The notes under the pieces: model-generated | The model's input: the letters and a program-made list of their open reading frames with translations, nothing else | Databases searched by the model: none | What the model was told of the DNA's origin: nothing | Made by a program: the position numbers and the translations under genes | DNA from: an uncultured Pelagibacteraceae bacterium | GTDB taxonomy: Bacteria; Pseudomonadota; Alphaproteobacteria; Pelagibacterales; Pelagibacteraceae | Direction: 5' to 3' | Assembly: GCA_902604785.1 (NCBI GenBank) | Contig: CACLAC010000005.1 | Coordinates: 1-64,000 of the forward strand | Length of the DNA stretch: 64,000 bases | Shown here: piece after piece, positions 60,048 through 64,000 of the stretch | Layout of the letters: each line of letters begins with the position of its first letter | How positions within the stretch are numbered: position 1 is the first letter of the stretch

Positions 60048-61391
60048 ATGAGCTCACAAAAACCAGAAATACCAAATTCGCTTAACGAACACTGGATGCC
60101 ATTTTCATCCAACAGAGATTTTAAAGCTAACCCAAGATTAATTACAGAGGCAAAAGGTGTTTATTTAAAAAACCACCAAGGACAAACACAAATTGATGCC
60201 AGTTCTGGACTATTCTGCAATCCTCTGGGCCATGGAAGAGAAGAAATTATTAATGCTGTAACTAATCAGTTAAGAAAATTAGATTATGCACAACCTTTTC
60301 AGCAAGGATTTGGTGGCTCTTTTGAGCTTGCAACTAAAATTTCAAAACACACTCCAGGAAATTTAAATAGAATTTTTTATACGATATGCGGTTCAACCGC
60401 TGTTGAGACAGCTATTAAAATCTCTATTGCATATCACAAAGCTAGAGGTCAAGGACATAGATTTAGATTTGTTGGAAGAGAAAGAGCATATCATGGAATG
60501 AATATTGGTGCGACTTCAGTTGGTGGAATGGTTAATAATGTTAAAACATTTGCAAGTGTTTTAATGCCAGGTGTAGTCCATATGAGACATACACATTTAC
60601 CTGAACATAAGTTTATATCTGGTCAGCCAGAGACTGGTGCTGAAATTGCAAATGACCTAGAAAGAATTTGCACAAATTTTGGATCAGAAAATATTGCAGC
60701 ATGTATTGTTGAGCCTATCGCAGGATCAACTGGAACATTAGTACCTCCAAAAGGTTATTTACAAAGATTAAGAGAAATTTGTGACAAGCATGGAATACTA
60801 TTAATTTTTGATGAAGTAATTACGGGATGGGGAAGAACAGGTTCACCATTTGGATCTCAAGAATTTGGAGTTACTCCTGATTTAATTACTATGGCTAAAG
60901 CAACAACCAATGGAATAGTTCCATTGGGTGCAGTTGCTTGTAAAGAAGAAATTTATGATGCAGTAATGGATAACTCTCCACAGGGAGCAATAGAACTATT
61001 TCATGGTTATACTTATTCTGGAATTCCTATTTCAGTTGCAGCAGGATTGGCTGTGCAGGAAATTTTTGAAAAAGAAGATATATTTAAAAGAGCAAAAGAA
61101 ATGTCTCCGTATTTCCAAGAAGGTTTAATGTCTCTTAAAGATATAGATGCTGTAGACAATATAAGAGGTTACGGAATGATGGGTGGAATAGATATTAAAA
61201 TGGATAAAAAACCAGGGGCTGCTGGATTTACTTGTTTTAAACATTGTTATGAAGCTGGAGTTAATTTTAAAGCAACAGGAGATTGTTTGATTATTGCTCC
61301 TATGTTTATTTGTGAAAAAAAACATATTGATGAAATAATTGAAAAACTTAGAACTGGAATAACTAACTATTCTAAAAGTAAAAAAAATTAA
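60048..61391 (+). CDS. tpa: Class III aminotransferase (taurine/omega-amino acid:pyruvate type)
   Basis: A 447-residue PLP enzyme with NEHWMPFSSNRDFKANPRLI at the N terminus, IDASSGLFCNPLGHGRE, the PLP-binding region CGSTAVETAIKISIAYH, IFDEVITGWGRTG and the PLP lysine in ITMAKATTNGIVPLG. It is in the omega-amino acid:pyruvate and taurine:pyruvate aminotransferase group. A taurine role is suggested by the neighbouring tauABC genes and by alanine dehydrogenase, which regenerates pyruvate from the alanine formed. Beta-alanine or hypotaurine is also possible. Confidence 0.85.
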   Translation: MSSQKPEIPNSLNEHWMPFSSNRDFKANPRLITEAKGVYLKNHQGQTQIDASSGLFCNPLGHGREEIINAVTNQLRKLDYAQPFQQGFGGSFELATKISKHTPGNLNRIFYTICGSTAVETAIKISIAYHKARGQGHRFRFVGRERAYHGMNIGATSVGGMVNNVKTFASVLMPGVVHMRHTHLPEHKFISGQPETGAEIANDLERICTNFGSENIAACIVEPIAGSTGTLVPPKGYLQRLREICDKHGILLIFDEVITGWGRTGSPFGSQEFGVTPDLITMAKATTNGIVPLGAVACKEEIYDAVMDNSPQGAIELFHGYTYSGIPISVAAGLAVQEIFEKEDIFKRAKEMSPYFQEGLMSLKDIDAVDNIRGYGMMGGIDIKMDKKPGAAGFTCFKHCYEAGVNFKATGDCLIIAPMFICEKKHIDEIIEKLRTGITNYSKSKKN

Positions 61392-61400
61392 ATTTATTTA

Positions 61401-62516
61401 ATGAAAATCGGTGTCCCGAGGGAAATAAAACCGCAAGAAAATAGAATTGGATTAACTCCTGAAAGTGTGAAAACTTTAACTTCACAAGGTCATGAAGTTT
61501 TAGTTGAGAATGATGGTGGATTTGAAGCGGGTTTTGATAACGATCAATACAAAAGCTCGGGTGCTATAATTATAGATAAAGCGGAAGATATTTTTAATGA
61601 TGCAGAAATAATTGTTAAGGTTAAAGAACCATTATCTAATGAAGTAAAAATGATCAGAGAAAATCAAATTATTTTTACTTATCTCCACTTGGCGGCTGCA
61701 AAAGATCTAACTCAAGGATTAATTAATTCAAAATCTATATGTATTGCTTACGAAACAGTGACCGACAATAATGGAAGACTTCCTTTGTTGGCTCCTATGA
61801 GTGCTGTAGCAGGGAGAATGTCAGTTCAGGCTGGAGCCCATTGTTTAGAAAAAAACCAAAAGGGTAGAGGCGTTTTGTTGGGAGGAGCACCGGGAGGCGA
61901 ACCTGCTGAAGTAGTAATTCTTGGAGGAGGTGTTGTTGGTGAAAATGCTGCAATTATTGCGACTGGAATGAAGGCAAAAGTACATATTGTAGATAAATCA
62001 GAAGCTAGACTAAAACAATTGACTGAAATTTTTGGAGATAAAATTAATCCTCAGTTAAGTGATAAAGTAGATTTAGACAAATTAGTCTCAAATTGTGATT
62101 TATTAGTTGGCGGTGTTTTAATCCCAGGAGCAGAAGCACCGAAGTTAGTTACAAAAAAAATGATAAAAAATATGAAACGAGGGTCAGTTATTGTGGATGT
62201 AGCAATTGATCAGGGTGGCTGTGTTGAAACAAGTAAACCAACTACACATGCTGAGCCAACTTTTATTGTTGATGACGTGGTACATTATTGTGTGGCTAAC
62301 ATGCCTGGAGGCGTTCCAAGAACTTCTACAATTGCTTTAAATAATGCAACTTTGCCTTTCTTAATAAAACTAGCAAATGATGGATATAATAAAACACTAA
62401 AAAATGACACTAATTTTTTAGCCGGATTAAATGTTCATAAAGGTCAAATTACTTATAAAGCTGTAGCAGATGCTTTTGGGCACATTTACTATGACGCAAA
62501 AGAATTATTAAATTAA
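61401..62516 (+). CDS. ald: Alanine dehydrogenase
   Basis: A 371-residue enzyme with MKIGVPREIKPQENRIGLTPE, the substrate lysine in VKVKEPL, YLHLAAAKDL with the catalytic histidine, the NAD motif VVILGGGVVGENAA, and VDVAIDQGGCVETSKPTTH. It deaminates alanine to pyruvate and ammonia with NAD. It lies ten bases downstream of the aminotransferase gene, and together they should release taurine nitrogen as ammonia while recycling pyruvate. Confidence 0.95.
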   Translation: MKIGVPREIKPQENRIGLTPESVKTLTSQGHEVLVENDGGFEAGFDNDQYKSSGAIIIDKAEDIFNDAEIIVKVKEPLSNEVKMIRENQIIFTYLHLAAAKDLTQGLINSKSICIAYETVTDNNGRLPLLAPMSAVAGRMSVQAGAHCLEKNQKGRGVLLGGAPGGEPAEVVILGGGVVGENAAIIATGMKAKVHIVDKSEARLKQLTEIFGDKINPQLSDKVDLDKLVSNCDLLVGGVLIPGAEAPKLVTKKMIKNMKRGSVIVDVAIDQGGCVETSKPTTHAEPTFIVDDVVHYCVANMPGGVPRTSTIALNNATLPFLIKLANDGYNKTLKNDTNFLAGLNVHKGQITYKAVADAFGHIYYDAKELLN

Positions 62517-62537
62517 ATACCTTTTTTAGTTTTAGTT

Positions 62538-62927
62538 TTAAATCGAAGTTTTTAAAGCTTCGTAAATCAAATCTTCGGTAGTTTCGCCAATGCTTCTATA
62601 AACTTCTTGATCGCCTTTAAAAATTAATAGCGTGGTTTGATATTGTACATCAAATAAATTAGCGATCTCTCTGTTTGTTACATCAAATGAAAAATACTCA
62701 ATATTATCAAATTTAATATCTGATAATACACCTTCTTTTTTTGCTTTTTGTAAAACTTTCATTTGATTTGCACATGACGAACAATATTTCATCCAAGAAC
62801 TTACCAATACAATTTTTCCTTCTGATTGAGCTTTATTAAACAATTCTTTATCAAAAGTTGTTTTTTTTTCTATAGCATTTGCACCAAATGCAAACAAACA
62901 GAAAATAAAAATAAAAATTTTTTTCAT
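62538..62927 (-). CDS. Periplasmic thioredoxin-like protein
   Basis: A 129-residue protein with a signal peptide (residues 1-17, cleavage near ANA/IE) and a thioredoxin fold. The active site is CSSC in SSWMKYCSSCANQM, followed by VQYQTTLLIFKG with a TTL in place of the usual cis-proline loop. It resembles the C-terminal domain of DsbD. It converges with the alanine dehydrogenase gene and reads away from the riboswitch. Confidence 0.82.
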   Translation of the reverse strand: MKKIFIFIFCLFAFGANAIEKKTTFDKELFNKAQSEGKIVLVSSWMKYCSSCANQMKVLQKAKKEGVLSDIKFDNIEYFSFDVTNREIANLFDVQYQTTLLIFKGDQEVYRSIGETTEDLIYEALKTSI

Positions 62928-62976
62928 AAATTAATTGAAGATTTATATGCTTTTAAAATTAAAAAAATACTTTATA

Positions 62977-63047
62977 TTACCACATGGGGTGCCAATATAG
63001 GCTGAGAAAAACCCGATGAACCTGTCCGGTAATTCAGAAAGGGAACA
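62977..63047 (+). promoter_or_regulatory. TPP riboswitch (THI element)
   Basis: The conserved aptamer blocks appear in order: GGGGTGCC (62986-62993), GGCTGAGA (63000-63007), ACCCGATGAACCTG (63011-63024), CCGGTAAT (63026-63033) and CAGAAAGGGAA (63035-63045). These are the hallmark segments of the thiamine pyrophosphate riboswitch. The ATG follows at 63048, so the final GGGAA of the aptamer also acts as ribosome site. No separate expression platform fits. UUACCA (62977-62982) may pair with UGGAAA of the start region in P1. Confidence 0.93.
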
Positions 63048-64000
63048 ATGGAAACAATAAACTTATTAAATCGATCTTCCGCAATTATATTAATTATATT
63101 AATAAGTGTCATATTTTTGATTGTTGGAATTATTTATTCTAAAAAATATCAAGGTATAAATAATTATTTAGTTGCAAATAGATCTGTAGGAACTTTTTCA
63201 TTAACTGCGAGTCTTGTTGCCTCAGCATTAGGCGCATGGATATTGTTTGGCCCGGCATCCGCAGCTACCTGGGGAGGTATCGGTGCAGTAATTGGTTATT
63301 CGTTAGGTACAGCATTTCCTTTGTTTATTTTAGTTTATCTAGGAAAAAAATTTAGAAAATCTCATCCAAAGGGAAAAACTTTAATTGAAGTTATTAGATT
63401 AAGATTTGGTTCAAAATTATTTAAATTAATTTTATTTTTGTCAATATTTTATATGACCATATTTTTAATTGCTGAAGTTACAGCTGTATCAATCTTGGTA
63501 AATTATATTTCAGGAACAGAATTGTGGATTACGGCTTTAATTGTTATTGTTAGTTCTCTTATTTATACATTATACGGTGGATTGAGAGCCTCAATTGTTA
63601 CAGATAATATTCAATTTATTGTTTTAATCTTATTATTATTAATAGGTTTTTCTTACTTAATTTCATTCAATTCTAATGATTTTAATTTTGAATTTATAAA
63701 AATAAATAAACCAAACTTATTAAGTATAAATTATCTTCCAAATTTTACAGCTGGATTAACTTTTTTTATAGCAGTTGCTGCTACTAATTTATTTCACCAA
63801 GGTAACTGGCAAAGAGTTTATGCCGCAAAAAGTAATGATGTTTTAAGAAAAAGTTTAATAATTTCATTCATTATTATTATACCTGTCGTAATGTTAATGG
63901 GGTTTAGTGGATTAATTGCAATTTCGCAAAATAGTAGTGTTATCCCAGACTTAGCTTTCTTTTCTTTATTATTAAAAGATCAAACTATTTTTTTATCAAT
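63048..64000 (+). CDS. thiV: Sodium:solute symporter, ThiV-like (partial)
   Basis: An open frame runs from the ATG at 63048 to the right edge and is cut there after 317 codons. It has several long hydrophobic helices and the SSS-family pattern: SKKYQGINNYLVANRSVGTF, ASALGAWILFGPASAATWGG, IYTLYGGLRASIVTDNIQF and FHQGNWQRVYAAKS. The TPP riboswitch in front indicates that thiamine status controls it. This agrees with ThiV, the proposed thiamine-precursor (HMP) symporter of SAR11. The C terminus is outside the window. Confidence 0.85.
   Translation, partial: METINLLNRSSAIILIILISVIFLIVGIIYSKKYQGINNYLVANRSVGTFSLTASLVASALGAWILFGPASAATWGGIGAVIGYSLGTAFPLFILVYLGKKFRKSHPKGKTLIEVIRLRFGSKLFKLILFLSIFYMTIFLIAEVTAVSILVNYISGTELWITALIVIVSSLIYTLYGGLRASIVTDNIQFIVLILLLLIGFSYLISFNSNDFNFEFIKINKPNLLSINYLPNFTAGLTFFIAVAATNLFHQGNWQRVYAAKSNDVLRKSLIISFIIIIPVVMLMGFSGLIAISQNSSVIPDLAFFSLLLKDQTIFLS

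Noticed and set aside
1..64000. tRNA, rRNA, CRISPR arrays, insertion sequences or phage genes
   Set aside because: No cloverleaf-like tRNA segment, spaced repeats, transposase or integrase signature was seen by eye; a tRNA search program could still find a gene I missed.

Overview
The window is a compact, very AT-rich, densely packed bacterial segment. Gaps are short, many stop and start codons overlap by 1 to 4 bases, and paralogous uptake systems are abundant. The gene set fits a free-living marine alphaproteobacterium of the SAR11 / Pelagibacterales type: two branched-chain-type ABC transporters, a TRAP transporter, taurine uptake and transamination, glycine amidinotransferase, small-molecule exporters, and a TPP riboswitch directly in front of a sodium:solute symporter like SAR11 ThiV. 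This assignment is by gene content and composition, not by a marker gene. I saw no rRNA, tRNA, CRISPR array, insertion sequence or phage gene.

Region 1 (1-4.1 kb): end of a drug/metabolite exporter, a 2-hydroxyacid dehydrogenase, MsrB, a stand-alone inverse-autotransporter-like barrel with a secreted partner, a glutaredoxin and a LysE-type exporter with a structured leader. Region 2 (4.2-19.3 kb): two complete branched-chain-type ABC systems. The first operon is interrupted between its two permeases by a secreted glycosidase-like protein and a secreted HExxH protein, and carries AzlCD and a pentapeptide-repeat protein downstream. A CsiD-type glutarate hydroxylase and a ProC-like reductase separate it from the second system, whose binding protein lies on the opposite strand behind a shared terminator. 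Region 3 (19.4-26 kb): a minus-strand catabolic operon of LLM flavin monooxygenase, TPP enzyme, DUF1185 protein, alpha/beta hydrolase, aldehyde dehydrogenase and exporter.

Region 4 (26-34.5 kb): 2OG-Fe oxygenase, EamA exporter, amidinotransferase and 3-hydroxyisobutyrate-type dehydrogenase, then a long minus-strand run of very small proteins (SMR pair, DsbA-like isomerase, glyoxalase-like, TPR, frameshifted cupredoxin, two NTF2-like, DUF1330, GYD). Region 5 (34.5-38.5 kb): a sulfur operon (ETHE1-like persulfide dioxygenase, a 40-residue metallothionein-like protein, CysE, a cysteine-synthase-family enzyme), then a peroxiredoxin and an Asp/Glu racemase. Region 6 (38.6-46.6 kb): hydrolase, MFS and LysE exporters, HisD-family dehydrogenase, phosphotransacetylase, BASS transporter, a two-winged-helix regulator with a candidate operator, and a malate/lactate/sulfolactate-type dehydrogenase. 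Region 7 (46.6-53 kb): a decayed epoxide-hydrolase remnant, a secreted two-component cluster ending in an extraordinary methionine/glycine/alanine-rich 843-residue protein, an intact epoxide hydrolase and an aldehyde dehydrogenase. Region 8 (53-64 kb): TRAP transporter, taurine-type ABC transporter with an unusually long permease, class III aminotransferase, alanine dehydrogenase, a thioredoxin-like protein, and the TPP riboswitch with the start of thiV.

Two themes recur. Three of the four solute-binding-protein genes are followed by strong hairpins that separate them from their permease genes. Two genes are broken exactly at A8/A9 homopolymers, which may mean sequencing error, true decay or transcriptional slippage.
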